DNA of 64,000 bases from Billgrantia campisalis (GCF_022341425.1 NZ_JABFUC010000003.1:62001-126000); one strand, 5' to 3'; positions 9,072 through 19,339 are shown, counted from the stretch's first letter. The notes: a model not told the origin generated them from the letters alone. Made by a program: numbers and translations.

Positions 9072-10873
9072 ACATGGACTCCTGGAGTCGGTCGGGATTC
9101 GCCAGCCTGCCCAGCGGTGACGATGGCCGCGTGCAGGTCGCCGCTGCCGGTCAAGTGCGAGGTCTGGCCCGGCAGGGGCGAGGAGAAGTGGATTGGCTTG
9201 ATGCGGGACGCCCGCTCGGCATCGAAGATGGGCTCCTTCGACCAGGCGTACTCGCTCAGCGCCAGGATGGTTAGGGAAGGATTGACCCCCAGGTTGCCGG
9301 GGATCAGCGAGCCATCGATGACCCTCAGGTTGTGATAGCCGAACACCCGTCCGGTATCGTCCACAACGCCATCCTCGGGGCCGTTGCCGATGCCCACGCC
9401 GCCCATCAGGTGGGCGGTGACGGGGGCGCCAGTGAGGATCTCGGTGGCGATGTTGCCGGCCTGGCCGCCGCCGGCCGCCTCGATATAGTGACGGGCCGCC
9501 TCGTGGGCGATGGGGAAGTAGTTGGACAAGGCGTTGTCCTCCTTGTCCTGGTAGACGGACCAGGTGGGACGGAATAGCCGGTACCAGGGTCGCCTGATGC
9601 GGATATGGACGAAGGTGTCCTTGGTCTGCATCACCAGGAAGATGATGGTATGGCGAGCCTTGCCGACGGGGTTGAGCATGCGCAGGGTCTTGATCGGCTG
9701 GCGCAGCATGTTGGCCAGCATGCTCAGCGGCCGGGGCACCTTGCCCTGAACATCGGTCAGGGGCACCGTCGTTTGCAGGGCCAGGGCGCCATCGCCATAG
9801 CGGGGAAACCGGGTGACTTCGATTCGAGTCTCGTCGTCGGGATCGAACATCGAGGTAATGCTGGGGCCGTCACAGATATCCTGGGGCTGCCCATCCTTAC
9901 CCGGATAACGGCCTGAGACCATGATCAGGGTTTCGGAATTGGTGCGTACCTGGCGGCCGAGCTTCTTGGAGATATTGGGCAGGGTGCGATCCATGTCCCG
10001 AGCCTTGAGCAGCAGGGGGATGGTGCCGAACACGCCGGCCGACACCACGACGCCCCGGCAACGCAGGGTATAGGGCTTCTTGCGGACGGGGGTGGTGGAG
10101 GACCGAACGGTGAGCTCGTAGCCGGCGCTGCCGTCGCGCTCGCCATCGGGGCCGGGCAGGGGCTCGATACGGGTCACCTCGCTCTCGGCGCGGATCTCCA
10201 CGCCGTTGCCCTCGGCGAACCAGAGATAGTTCTTGACCAGGGTGTTCTTGGCGTTGTGCCGACAGCCCAGCATGCAGCCGCCACAGTAGCGGCAGCTGTT
10301 GCGTCGCGGGCCCTTCCCCGCGAAGTAGGGGTCCCCGCGGTCGGCACCGCTGTCGTCTGCGGGGTCCTCGGGGAAGAGGATGCCCGTATTGACCGTCCGG
10401 TAGGTGTCGGCCTTCCCCATGCGCCGAGCGGTGTCCTCGAGAGCCTCGTCGGCGGCGTTCTCGTACTGGCTCTTGGTGACCCCGATCATGCGCTGGGCCA
10501 GGCCGTAGAAGGGCATCAGCCGTGCCTTCCAGTCGTCATGCACCTTGGACCAGGATGGGGAGGCGAAGACCTCGTCCTTGGGGATCAGGTGCACATTGGC
10601 ATAGACCAGCGAGCCGCCGCCGACTCCGATGCCGTGCACGGCGGTGACCTTGCGGGTCATACTCATCCTGGTGTTGCCCCTGAGTCCTAGTCCCGGGGCC
10701 CAGAGGGACTTGTGCAGCTTCCAGGCGTTGTCGGAGAAGTCCTCGTCCTTCCAACGCCGGCCCTGCTCGAGCACCAGGACCCGGTGGCCTTTCTCGCTGA
10801 GGCGCAAGGCGCTACAGGAGCCACCGAAGCCGGAACCAATGATGATCTGGTCGTAATCGAATGCGTCGGCCAT
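9068..10873 (-). CDS. GMC-family FAD-dependent alcohol oxidoreductase with ferredoxin-like Cys cluster
   Basis: A 601-residue flavoprotein. The FAD dinucleotide motif GSGFGGS is at 13-19, VLEQGRR at 34-40, the GMC segment HGIGVGGGSLVYAN at 80-93, and the C-terminal signature NLRVIDGSLIPGNLGVNPSL is present. At 194-204 it carries C-x2-C-x2-C-x3-C (CRYCGGCMLGC), the spacing of ferredoxin-type 4Fe-4S ligands. This cluster is shared by the cholesterol-oxidase-like subgroup of GMC enzymes as I recall it. The enzyme probably dehydrogenates a long or bulky alcohol and passes electrons to the membrane chain rather than to oxygen. It is coupled by a 4-base overlap to the aldehyde dehydrogenase. No signal peptide is seen. 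Confidence 0.85.
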   Translation of the reverse strand: MADAFDYDQIIIGSGFGGSCSALRLSEKGHRVLVLEQGRRWKDEDFSDNAWKLHKSLWAPGLGLRGNTRMSMTRKVTAVHGIGVGGGSLVYANVHLIPKDEVFASPSWSKVHDDWKARLMPFYGLAQRMIGVTKSQYENAADEALEDTARRMGKADTYRTVNTGILFPEDPADDSGADRGDPYFAGKGPRRNSCRYCGGCMLGCRHNAKNTLVKNYLWFAEGNGVEIRAESEVTRIEPLPGPDGERDGSAGYELTVRSSTTPVRKKPYTLRCRGVVVSAGVFGTIPLLLKARDMDRTLPNISKKLGRQVRTNSETLIMVSGRYPGKDGQPQDICDGPSITSMFDPDDETRIEVTRFPRYGDGALALQTTVPLTDVQGKVPRPLSMLANMLRQPIKTLRMLNPVGKARHTIIFLVMQTKDTFVHIRIRRPWYRLFRPTWSVYQDKEDNALSNYFPIAHEAARHYIEAAGGGQAGNIATEILTGAPVTAHLMGGVGIGNGPEDGVVDDTGRVFGYHNLRVIDGSLIPGNLGVNPSLTILALSEYAWSKEPIFDAERASRIKPIHFSSPLPGQTSHLTGSGDLHAAIVTAGQAGESRPTPGVHV

Positions 10874-11027
10874 GGTTAATTACACTTTGTAAGGGGGCCT
10901 GCGGGGTGTCCCACAGGCCCTACAACGGGGAGGCCTGGTGGGTCGATTCTCCCCTGGAGTGAAGGTGGGACTGAGCGCAGGCTAGCTAGCAGGTGCCTAT
11001 TCCAGTCCCAGCCCAGTGGTCACGAAA

Positions 11028-11050
11028 GGAACATGATCAGATCATGTTCC
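11028..11050 (-). terminator. hairpin downstream of the acyl-CoA ligase gene
   Basis: A perfect inverted repeat with 11-base arms (GGAACATGATC and GATCATGTTCC) around one base, starting 14 bases past the ligase stop. In the minus direction it runs into TTTCGTG, a short U-rich tail. It lies in the 190-base gap before the GMC gene and probably separates or attenuates the two transcripts. Confidence 0.55.
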
Positions 11051-11063
11051 CGGGCTGCCTGAC

Positions 11064-12719
11064 TCACGCGCGACCTTCGATTTCGGACTGGATCTGAGCC
11101 CGGATGACCTTCTTGTCGAGCTTTCCAACGCTGGTCTTGGGAATCTCCTCCACGAATCGAATCGTGTCGGGGATCCACCACTTGTTGATGCGACCCTGGT
11201 CGACGAATTGCTGTAGATGCTGGCGTATCTCCTCAGCAAGCAGCCCCTCCTGGCTCGGCTTGACAACGGCATGGGGGCGCTCGCCCCACTCCGTATCAGC
11301 CAGGCCGATCACTGCCACGCTATCGACCCCGGGATGGGAGCTGATCAGATCCTCGAGCTCAAGCGAGGAAATCCACTCGCCACCGGTCTTGATAACGTCC
11401 TTGAGGCGGTCCTTGATCTCGAGGGTGCCGTCGGGGTGCAGGCAGCCGATGTCGCCGGTGTGCAGCCAGCCGCCTTCCCACAGCTCCTCGCTCTTGTGCG
11501 GCTCATGCAGGTAGCCCTGCGTCAGCCAGGGGGCGCGGACCACGATCTCGCCGGCACTCTTGCCGTCATGTGGCTGCTCCTTGCCTTCGGAGTCGAGCAG
11601 GCGGACCTCGACGAAGTTGGAAATCCGAGTGTTGATGCGGTAGGGGATCTGCTCTTCCAAAGGCAGATCGCGGACGGCACTGCTGAGGTGCGAAAGGCTA
11701 ATCATGGGACAGGACTCGGACATGCCGTAGCCACTGTAGATGTCGATACCCCTTTCGAGAGCCTGCCGCGCCAGCCCTTGAGACAAGGAACTGCCGCCGA
11801 TCACGACCTTCCACTCGGAGAGATCTGCCTTCGCGGCCGCGGGGCAGCTCAAAATCATTTGCAGAATGGTCGGCACGCAGTGAGAGAAGGTGACGCCTTC
11901 TTCCTGAATCAGGTGAAGTAGTGCATTGGGTTCATACCGCCCCGGATAGACCTGCTTCATGCCCAGCATGGTGGCGGCATAAGGAACGCCCCAGGCATGC
12001 ACATGAAACATCGGGGTGAGTGGCATGTAGATGTCATCAGAGTTCAGCATCGGAAGGCTGGCATAAGCCGCTCCGAAGCTCAGGGTATTCAGGGTATGGA
12101 GTACCAGCTGGCGGTGGGTGAAATAGACCCCCTTGGGGTTGCCCGTCGTCCCGGATGTATAAAAGGTCGTGGCGATCGAGTTCTCGTCAAAATCGGGGAA
12201 GTCATGGCTCGGCGACGCCTCGGCCATCAGTGACTCATACTCACCACGAAACGGAAAGCGTGATTCGGTTTGTCCAGGATTGTCGGCGAGCCGTACATAG
12301 TGTTCTACCGTGCTGACCTGAGGATGGATTCGCTCAATGATGGGCAGGAAATCCTCATGCACGAAGAGAAAACGGTCTTCGGCATGGTTGATGGTGTAAA
12401 GGATCTGCTCGTCAGAAAGGCGAATATTGACGTGATGAAGCACCGCGCCGATCATCGGCACCGCGAAATAGCACTCCAGGTAGCGATGGCTATCCCAGTC
12501 CAGAACCCCGACAGTATCTCCCGGACCGATGCCTAGCATCTCGAGCATGTTCGCCAGACGGCAGACTCGCTCGTGGAAGGTTCGGTAGTCGTAGCTTTTA
12601 TCGCCACGGTAGATGATCTCATTGTCCACTTCGTGACGCTGAGAGGCTTGCAGGATGCTTTTGATCAGCAAGGGGGTCTGGTATGCGGAGCTGGCCGGCT
12701 CGATCACCCTGGTTTTCAT
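11064..12719 (-). CDS. acyl-CoA ligase, AMP-forming, AlkK-like medium/long-chain type
   Basis: A 551-residue adenylate-forming enzyme. The ATP-binding P-loop YTSGTTGNPKG is at 187-197, the adenylation motif YGMSE is near 333, the hinge region GWLHTGDIGCLHPDGTLEIK is followed by RLKDVIKTGGEW, and the C-terminal lysine in TSVGKLDKK is near 535. It resembles the AlkK group that activates medium-chain fatty acids during alkane use. It would convert the acid from the neighbouring aldehyde dehydrogenase to acyl-CoA for beta-oxidation. It lies 90 bases downstream of the LAL regulator on the same strand. Chain length is not determined by the motifs. Confidence 0.88.
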   Translation of the reverse strand: MKTRVIEPASSAYQTPLLIKSILQASQRHEVDNEIIYRGDKSYDYRTFHERVCRLANMLEMLGIGPGDTVGVLDWDSHRYLECYFAVPMIGAVLHHVNIRLSDEQILYTINHAEDRFLFVHEDFLPIIERIHPQVSTVEHYVRLADNPGQTESRFPFRGEYESLMAEASPSHDFPDFDENSIATTFYTSGTTGNPKGVYFTHRQLVLHTLNTLSFGAAYASLPMLNSDDIYMPLTPMFHVHAWGVPYAATMLGMKQVYPGRYEPNALLHLIQEEGVTFSHCVPTILQMILSCPAAAKADLSEWKVVIGGSSLSQGLARQALERGIDIYSGYGMSESCPMISLSHLSSAVRDLPLEEQIPYRINTRISNFVEVRLLDSEGKEQPHDGKSAGEIVVRAPWLTQGYLHEPHKSEELWEGGWLHTGDIGCLHPDGTLEIKDRLKDVIKTGGEWISSLELEDLISSHPGVDSVAVIGLADTEWGERPHAVVKPSQEGLLAEEIRQHLQQFVDQGRINKWWIPDTIRFVEEIPKTSVGKLDKKVIRAQIQSEIEGRA

Positions 12720-12809
12720 GTCTACCTCCTATGACGCTGTTGTTGTCATGCGTTGTAACTGACACCCGGGGAACTCTTCCCGGAGTCTGCTTACTGCTCT
12801 TGTATCAGA

Positions 12810-15554
12810 TCACCCTCTGCTCAGCGTCCACCTGCCGGGTGGGTTGTCGGGTGGAGACAGCCCGCCGGCAGGGTGGAGAGAACAGGAGGTTATCAATCGA
12901 TACTGTATGGCCTTGTCAATGGCCTTGGTGCGAGACTTGACATCGAGCTTCCTGAAAATGCTATTGATATGAGTCTTGACTGTACTGACACCCACGAAGA
13001 GGCTGTCCGCAATATCTTGGTTGGTGAGGCCTTTGGCAACAAGAGTCAAGACCTCCAGTTCGCGGTTGGTAAGCGCTTCGATCGGTAATCCGCTGGTATC
13101 GATGGTTTGACGGAGAGGCTGGTCACTCGAGAGCAGCGACTGGACCAGCTCGGCATGCGAGAGGCGTATCGACGAATTATCGGTCCGGCGAGCTTTCCCG
13201 GACAGGCCGAGCCGGTACAGATCCCTCAGCTCTCTTCCTTCCAGATGGAAGAGATGCAGAAGCTGGTACTCCACGGCGAGCTCGACGGCCTGATTCAGGT
13301 TGTCCAGTGCGAGGGTGGTCGAGCCAAGTGCATGCTGTGTAGCCGCCTGCAGTTGGTAAGCATCGATCAGCAATGCCTTGTTTCCCTGCTCGACGAGATA
13401 GTCGATTATCATCTCGCCGATACGAAGTGCTTCACCAAAATTTCCCTGGTGGTATTGCAGCCAGCCATAAGCGATACGCTCCTCGGGAAGGATGTCCTCG
13501 CCGTGAAGTCTCGTGATGTCTTGCCACTCCTCTATCCATCGGGAGATGACATCCGTCTCGTTGCGGATTAATGCAAGACGAAAACGATAAGTGCCACACA
13601 GCCGATAGATGTTGCAGAGCTTGTGACGGTGTGCCACCCTGCGAGATTCATCCCAAATTTCAGCGGCTTGTGCAAGGTTTCCCCTTGCGCAATGTAGGGT
13701 CGCCAAGTGGTGGAAGACCCAGGGGAGGGCGGCTGATGGGGGGAGTTTCAGTGCGATATCCGCAGCCTGGCTGAACAGGGCTTCTGCCTCATCGAGCCGA
13801 TGCTGTTCGAGACGAACCAAGCCGAGACCCTGAAAATAGAAGAGATCATAGAAACCATTGTCACCCTGAGGAGGCTCCATATCCTGGAAGCGAATCTCGG
13901 CTTTCGCTACCTCGCCTTTGGCGACCTCGATATGACCAAGCAGATAATCCAGAGTATTCGTATAACCGGTGAGGCCAAACGTCTTTAGCTCTTCTGTGGC
14001 TTGCCGTGTGTCTTGATACGCATCATCGAGAAAACCGAGTGATAAATAGCATCTGGCTCGCGCGCAACGCAACATCGACCTGGCAGCATTGGCCTCTTCC
14101 GGCCGGTAGAGCAGTCTAGTACTCAAGCGGATACCATGTTGAAGATTACCGGTTAGGTGAGCAATGCTACTGCGCAGCTGGATGATCGTTTGAGCCAGCC
14201 TGTCATGGTGCTTGAACTCCCCGCGGTGTGAAATCCGTTGTAGGCGGCGGAGGCAGCCGATGATTGAAGGGAGCTCCTGAGTAACGCTGACGATGGCAGA
14301 CTCGGTAATGGCCAATGCCATATGGTCATCGTAAAGCGTCGTGGGCAAGCGGTGAAAGGAGGCGAAGAGTTCATTGATCTTGCCTTCTCTCATCAGGTCG
14401 AAGGTGTGCTGTTCAACAACCGACAGCAGGGTAGTGTAGTCCCGGCTTCTAACGTAATGATAGATTCCTTCGCCATAATAGTGGTGCTCGATCAGCCAGT
14501 CAGCCGCTTCGCGGCTCAATCGAGTCGCGGTCTCAGGGTGTTGCTCCTCGAGCTGGTGATAAAGCGCCTGCTGGAACAGCGGGTGGTAACGATACCAGCC
14601 CTCTTCCGCTCCCACCTTGAGAAATGGGACGAGCCGGTGCAGTGCCTTGAGAGAGTCCTGGGCTTCCCCTACATTGATGTGGGAGACCAGAGACTCATTG
14701 AAGTGGTTAAGCAGGCTGGTACGCAGCAGCAAGCCATGCAGGGTCGGAGGGACATGGCTGAGGACCTCTTCTGCGAAGTAGTCGGTCAGATAGGCCTCGG
14801 CACGCTGGGTGGTGGCCTCATCGAACAGGGAAGACGGCGACTCGCTTGCCAGATCGAGTTGGGCGGCAAGCCACAGTCGTATGCCGGTAATCCAGCCTTC
14901 GGTGCGAGCATGGAGGTGATAGATATCCTCGGCGCTGACCGGCATCTGCATCAGACCGCATAGCGTCGCGATTTCGTTTGCGGAGAAACCCAGTTGGCTG
15001 TCCGTGATCACCCTGATGCCGCCTTGGGCGCGTAGGCGTGCCGTCATGATCCTGGGGTGTCGGCGTGCGGCAATGGCCACCTGGAGATTCTCCGGTGCCT
15101 CGTCAAGCAGCAGGTTGATCTGGCGCGTTGCACGCTTGCCCTGGAGGCTGTCAGCATTGTCGAGCACCAGGCGAAGTGCCTTACCGTAGCCGTTGAGTGC
15201 ATTCAGCATCAGAGTCCAGGCGCGTTCGCGTTCCCTGGGGAGGCACTCGAGGCCCTGGGCCAGGAGGGTGTCGCTGAGCACTCCGGCCTTGTGAAAGGTG
15301 GCCAGCAGATGGGCCATCAGTCGATCGAGGCGGCTGTCTCGTTCATCGAGCCGCAGCCAGGCTCCGGTCGCCTCGCCTTGCCGGTACCACTGCTGTAGAA
15401 GGGCGCTCTTGCCGTAACCTGGCGGGCCGATAACCAGGATCAGGCGTGGAGTTCCCTGATTCTGGAGCCAATCCAGCAGCCGAGTCCGCCTGATGTGCAG
15501 AGAGGAGGCGGCTTGCGGTGCTAACTTGCTGAGTAGGATCGGAGTTCGCTGCAT
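12810..15554 (-). CDS. MalT/AlkS-type (LAL) LuxR-family transcriptional activator
   Basis: A 914-residue signal-transducing ATPase-type regulator. A P-loop (GPPGYGKS, near 43-50) and a Walker B-like LRLVLDNAD near 130 form the N-terminal STAND NTPase. A long TPR-like helical region follows, then a C-terminal LuxR helix-turn-helix near 845-895 ([20 protein letters not shown] and [19 protein letters not shown]). AlkS of Pseudomonas alkane plasmids has this architecture and size, and the AlkJ/AlkK-like neighbours agree. It lies between the transport block and the enzyme genes, so it probably controls both. The start is ATG 15554; a GTG at 15563 is an alternative. After the helix-turn-helix comes a Pro/Gly-rich tail of about 25 residues that overlaps a near-palindrome at 12828-12876. 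Confidence 0.87.
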   Translation of the reverse strand: MQRTPILLSKLAPQAASSLHIRRTRLLDWLQNQGTPRLILVIGPPGYGKSALLQQWYRQGEATGAWLRLDERDSRLDRLMAHLLATFHKAGVLSDTLLAQGLECLPRERERAWTLMLNALNGYGKALRLVLDNADSLQGKRATRQINLLLDEAPENLQVAIAARRHPRIMTARLRAQGGIRVITDSQLGFSANEIATLCGLMQMPVSAEDIYHLHARTEGWITGIRLWLAAQLDLASESPSSLFDEATTQRAEAYLTDYFAEEVLSHVPPTLHGLLLRTSLLNHFNESLVSHINVGEAQDSLKALHRLVPFLKVGAEEGWYRYHPLFQQALYHQLEEQHPETATRLSREAADWLIEHHYYGEGIYHYVRSRDYTTLLSVVEQHTFDLMREGKINELFASFHRLPTTLYDDHMALAITESAIVSVTQELPSIIGCLRRLQRISHRGEFKHHDRLAQTIIQLRSSIAHLTGNLQHGIRLSTRLLYRPEEANAARSMLRCARARCYLSLGFLDDAYQDTRQATEELKTFGLTGYTNTLDYLLGHIEVAKGEVAKAEIRFQDMEPPQGDNGFYDLFYFQGLGLVRLEQHRLDEAEALFSQAADIALKLPPSAALPWVFHHLATLHCARGNLAQAAEIWDESRRVAHRHKLCNIYRLCGTYRFRLALIRNETDVISRWIEEWQDITRLHGEDILPEERIAYGWLQYHQGNFGEALRIGEMIIDYLVEQGNKALLIDAYQLQAATQHALGSTTLALDNLNQAVELAVEYQLLHLFHLEGRELRDLYRLGLSGKARRTDNSSIRLSHAELVQSLLSSDQPLRQTIDTSGLPIEALTNRELEVLTLVAKGLTNQDIADSLFVGVSTVKTHINSIFRKLDVKSRTKAIDKAIQYRLITSCSLHPAGGLSPPDNPPGRWTLSRG

Positions 15555-15659
15555 CGGTCTCACTCTTGCGGCAAGGGGCGCTCGTCGGGGGCTGCCATGG
15601 TCCTCGTTCGAGGATCATGGCGAGCCGGGGCTGCATGACAGGGTCCGAGCGGCTCGGAT

Positions 15660-18107
15660 TTATGACAGCTCTTCCTGCAGTGCCTGTTGGCTATGCCGGC
15701 TCTGCGGGTGATCGGATGGCGATGGATGTTGCGACTGACTGCCGGTCGCACCGATACGCTTGGGCATCAGGAGACACGTCAGGGCAGGCATCAACACCAT
15801 GGCACCGAGCATGTTCCAGAGGAACATGAAGGCTAGAAGGATCCCCATATCCGCCTGAAACTTGATCGGCGAGAAGATCCAGGTGCCCACACCGATGGCA
15901 AGTGTGAAGCCGGTAAAGGCGACGGCCTTGCCAGTGGTGTTCAGGGTGTTGAAGTAGGCGTCACGCAGCGGCATTCCCTGTTTCAGGTAGCTCTCCAGCT
16001 TGCTGTAGATGTAAATGCCATAGTCGACACCTATTCCAACACCTAGCGCGATAACCGGAAGAGTGGCTACCTTGACTCCGATGTTGAGGTAATACATCAG
16101 CACCTGACACAGCACCGACGTCAGCATTAGTGGCAGAATGATGCACACGACGGTGCGGATCGACCTGAATGTCAAGAGACAGAGCAGGATCACGACGCCA
16201 TATACCCAGATCAGCATCTTGATATGGGCATCACCGATGACGATGTTGGTGGCGGCTTCGATGCCGGCATTGCCAGACGCCATCAGGAAGTTGACGCCGT
16301 CAAGATCATTCTGCTGAGTGAAGGCCTCCACCGCAGTGACCACCGTCTCCAGGGTTTCGGCCTTGTGGTCATCCAGATAGATCAGGACAGGGGCCAGGCT
16401 GCAGTTCGAGTTAACGACATCGCTGGGCGCCTGAATCGACGCAGCATCCATCAGCCTCTGGTTGCGATTGATGGCATGCCACTTGATCGCCCCTTCGTTG
16501 GAGGCTGACATATAACGTTTGGCAAAATCAGCCAGTGACCGAGTGGACTGAACCCCTGGCAGGTTTTGCAGTTTCCACTGTAACTGGTCGATGGCGTAGA
16601 GGGTGTCATAATCCGCACACTGCTGCGGTGGGGTTTCGACCATCACCACGAACAGGTCCGTGCTGGTCGAATAGTAGTCGCCAAAGAAGGCCACATCCCG
16701 ATTGTAGCGAGAGTCTGGACGCAGTTCCGGTGCCCCGGCATCCAGGTCCCCGATCTTGAGGTCCTGCTGTTTCCACAGGCCATAGCCCATTGCGGCCAGG
16801 GCCACCAGTACGGTGATGCCTGCTACACGTGGATTGGTCACCGCCACCATCCGATCCCAGAGGGGGTGGCGGGGTTTGCGTTCGACGCGCGCCAGGTGCT
16901 CGAGACTGCTGCGACTCACGCCGACATAGGACATCAGGATCGGCAGCACGATCAGATTGGTGAGGATGATGGCGGCAACTCCCAGGCTGGCCGCAACCGC
17001 GAGATCGCGAATGACCTGGATCTCGATCACCATCAGGGTGGCGAAACCGAAGCCATCACTGATCAGGGCGACCAGTCCCGCGACATAGAGGCTGCGGAAG
17101 GCAAGGCGCGATGACATGAGGCGGCTGGCGCCACGCGCGGCTTCGTGGGCAATGGCGTTGATGACTTGCACGCTGTGACTGACGCCGATGGCGAACACCA
17201 GGAAGGGCACCAGCATGGAGTAGGGGTCCAGGCTGAAACCAAGTGCCGATAGCAGTCCCAACTGCCAGATTACGGCCATTACCGAGCAGGTGATCGCCAC
17301 GCTGGTGGCCCGGAGGCAACGTGAATAGAGATAGAGCAGTACGGCCGTGATCCCGAGGGCCACAGCGAAGAACAGGGTGACCTGGGAGGCCCCTTCGATC
17401 AGGGTGCCTACCAACTTGGCAAACCCGATGATATGGATGCGGATCGTATCCGATTCGTACTTGTCTCGAATCTGGCGCTCGAGATCTTGTGCGAACTGGT
17501 GATAATCCAGTGCTTCACCGGTTTGTGGATCTCGATCGTAAAGGGGAGCATAGACCACGGCAGAGCGTAAATCATTGGAAGCCAAGGCGCCAATCTGCCC
17601 GGACTTATATACGTTTTCTCGCAATGTTTCGAGGCTCTCAGGGGAGCCATCATACCCATCGGGAAGTACAGGGCCGCCGTCGAAACCCTCCTCGGTGACT
17701 TCCCTCCAGCGCACGCCGGGCGACCAGATGGACTCTAGAGCAGAGCGGTTGACGCCATTGATGAAGAACACCTCATCATGGATATTCTGGAGTGTTTCCT
17801 GAAACTCGTGTGTGAAGATATCGCCCTCGGTGGTCTCCACGGCGATACGTACGGCATTGCCGGTTCCCCTGAGCTGATCTTGATACTGAAGATGGTTCTG
17901 GATATAGGGGTGGGCAGTCGGCAACATCTTCTCGAAGCTTGCTTCGAGGCGAAGCGTCGAGGCCTGATAACCGAGAAAGAGCGTCAGTGCGGCGAAAATT
18001 GCCAGGATCACGACACGGTTCAGGAAGAAGAATCGCTCCAGCAGCGGCTCCGACTCCTGCAAGGGATGTAACAGGGCATTATGGGACTCTGAGTGCCGGT
18101 TTGTCAT
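15660..18107 (-). CDS. MMPL/RND-superfamily membrane transporter
   Basis: An 815-residue protein with RND topology: TM1 near 32-50, a large periplasmic domain, five TMs near 230-400, a TM near 430, a second periplasmic domain and five TMs near 625-790. The second TM repeat has GVGIGVDYGIY with an acidic residue near 694. The equivalent site in the first repeat reads IGVSHSVQ near 309, so a Ser-His pair replaces the usual acidic residue. This matches the hopanoid-exporter-like (HpnN) branch, which moves lipids or hydrophobic molecules rather than drugs. No membrane-fusion protein gene is adjacent; DUF1329 and YCF48 genes take that place. It starts 12 bases after the YCF48 stop, so co-transcription is near certain. 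Substrate and direction are unknown. Confidence 0.82.
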   Translation of the reverse strand: MTNRHSESHNALLHPLQESEPLLERFFFLNRVVILAIFAALTLFLGYQASTLRLEASFEKMLPTAHPYIQNHLQYQDQLRGTGNAVRIAVETTEGDIFTHEFQETLQNIHDEVFFINGVNRSALESIWSPGVRWREVTEEGFDGGPVLPDGYDGSPESLETLRENVYKSGQIGALASNDLRSAVVYAPLYDRDPQTGEALDYHQFAQDLERQIRDKYESDTIRIHIIGFAKLVGTLIEGASQVTLFFAVALGITAVLLYLYSRCLRATSVAITCSVMAVIWQLGLLSALGFSLDPYSMLVPFLVFAIGVSHSVQVINAIAHEAARGASRLMSSRLAFRSLYVAGLVALISDGFGFATLMVIEIQVIRDLAVAASLGVAAIILTNLIVLPILMSYVGVSRSSLEHLARVERKPRHPLWDRMVAVTNPRVAGITVLVALAAMGYGLWKQQDLKIGDLDAGAPELRPDSRYNRDVAFFGDYYSTSTDLFVVMVETPPQQCADYDTLYAIDQLQWKLQNLPGVQSTRSLADFAKRYMSASNEGAIKWHAINRNQRLMDAASIQAPSDVVNSNCSLAPVLIYLDDHKAETLETVVTAVEAFTQQNDLDGVNFLMASGNAGIEAATNIVIGDAHIKMLIWVYGVVILLCLLTFRSIRTVVCIILPLMLTSVLCQVLMYYLNIGVKVATLPVIALGVGIGVDYGIYIYSKLESYLKQGMPLRDAYFNTLNTTGKAVAFTGFTLAIGVGTWIFSPIKFQADMGILLAFMFLWNMLGAMVLMPALTCLLMPKRIGATGSQSQHPSPSDHPQSRHSQQALQEELS

Positions 18108-18119
18108 GTTATCTTACCT

Positions 18120-19280
18120 CTACAGAGATGCCGGCTGAGGGATGCGACGAACGCCACCTTGTCCCACCAGGATCAGGTGGCCATCGTTGCTCCCCGTGAC
18201 TGCGCTGTAGGCGCGGCGATCCGCAAGCATCTGCAGCGTAAATCCGTTGCCTGCCGGGCTTCCCGTCAGGATGGTTCCGCCATATCCCACCAGCAGCGGA
18301 GTTCCATCCGCCAAGAGGGTGGCGCCGGTCAGCGTGGTGTCGGTATCGAGCCGTATCGGCTCCCAGCTATCGCCCTTATCCACGGAGCGATAGAGATGGC
18401 CTCGCAAGCCGAAGACGAAGAGTTGACCGCCCTCAGGGTCTCCCAGGGCGCCGAAGAAGCTGCCTTCATAGGGTGATGACAAGGTCTCCCAATGTGCTCC
18501 GCCATCCCATGAGCGAAAGAGGCTGCCGGCTTCGCCGGCGATGATCAGGGTGTCATCGAACCGCGCGATATGATTCAAATGGAGACCATAGGGGTTGTCG
18601 AGATGACCGAGGAGTGATTGCCAGGTGTTTCCGCCATCGCGGGTTTCCAGGAATAGCCCGAAGGCGCCGACCGCCAGACCTGTCCGCTCGTCATGAAAGG
18701 AGACGTCGAGCAACGGACGGCTGGGGCCTTCATCGAGAAAAGCTTCGCTCTCTTCGTACAGGAATACCAAGTCATCCAGTGAGACGGCCAGTCGCTCATC
18801 ACCATGCGCCTGAGCCTCGGCCGCGTCGAGCAGTGATCGGGCGCGTTCGTTGACGATGCGGTTCACCTCATGCCCATCGAGCTGCTTGGTCCAGCTTTCG
18901 CCTCCATCCTCGCTGTGCAGGATGACCCCCTCATGTCCGACCGCCCAGCCGTGGCGAGGAGTGGGGAAGTCGACGGCGGTGAGAGTGACGCGGACTGGTA
19001 CCAGGGCCTGGTGCCAGCTCTTGCCCTCATCGTCCGAATAGAGGATGTGGCCTCGCTCGCCTACGGCGATCAGGCGCTCCCCGGCACGCGTGACATCCAG
19101 CAGCAGCGAATGCTCGGTGAGACTGCTTGGCATCGCAGCTGCCACCAGGGGATCTTCTATGGATTGTGCCATGGCGTGCGGGGCTGCGAGCAAACAACAC
19201 AGCGCCAGGTGGGCGAGCCGAAGCGCATGCCATAGCGTGCAGCGGGACCTGCAAAAAGGAGATTTCAGCATCATGATCAT
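18120..19280 (-). CDS. YCF48-type beta-propeller protein, exported
   Basis: A 386-residue protein with an N-terminal signal peptide (hydrophobic segment near 20-37, cleavage near AMA-Q). It contains five Asp-box/BNR-like repeats of pattern S-x-D-x-G-x-x-W, for example YSDDEGKSW near 82, HSEDGGESW near 124, TRDGGNTW near 212, SWDGGAHW near 257 and SVDKGDSW near 300. This is the photosystem-II stability factor HCF136/YCF48 fold, found in non-photosynthetic bacteria beside MMPL permeases. It is likely a periplasmic scaffold or ligand-binding partner of the transporter encoded 12 bases downstream. An in-frame ATG at 19274 is an alternative start. Biochemical function is not established. Confidence 0.78.
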   Translation of the reverse strand: MIMMLKSPFCRSRCTLWHALRLAHLALCCLLAAPHAMAQSIEDPLVAAAMPSSLTEHSLLLDVTRAGERLIAVGERGHILYSDDEGKSWHQALVPVRVTLTAVDFPTPRHGWAVGHEGVILHSEDGGESWTKQLDGHEVNRIVNERARSLLDAAEAQAHGDERLAVSLDDLVFLYEESEAFLDEGPSRPLLDVSFHDERTGLAVGAFGLFLETRDGGNTWQSLLGHLDNPYGLHLNHIARFDDTLIIAGEAGSLFRSWDGGAHWETLSSPYEGSFFGALGDPEGGQLFVFGLRGHLYRSVDKGDSWEPIRLDTDTTLTGATLLADGTPLLVGYGGTILTGSPAGNGFTLQMLADRRAYSAVTGSNDGHLILVGQGGVRRIPQPASL

Positions 19281-19339
19281 GGCCTGAAAAAAGTGACCGC
19301 GGCGCTAACATCATGGCGAGCGCCGCTGTCATGCAGGGG

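Noticed and set aside
10895..10920. GGGCCTG-N12-CAGGCCC inverted repeat upstream of the GMC gene
   Set aside because: Short arms with a long loop in GC-rich DNA; expected by chance and no conserved position known.
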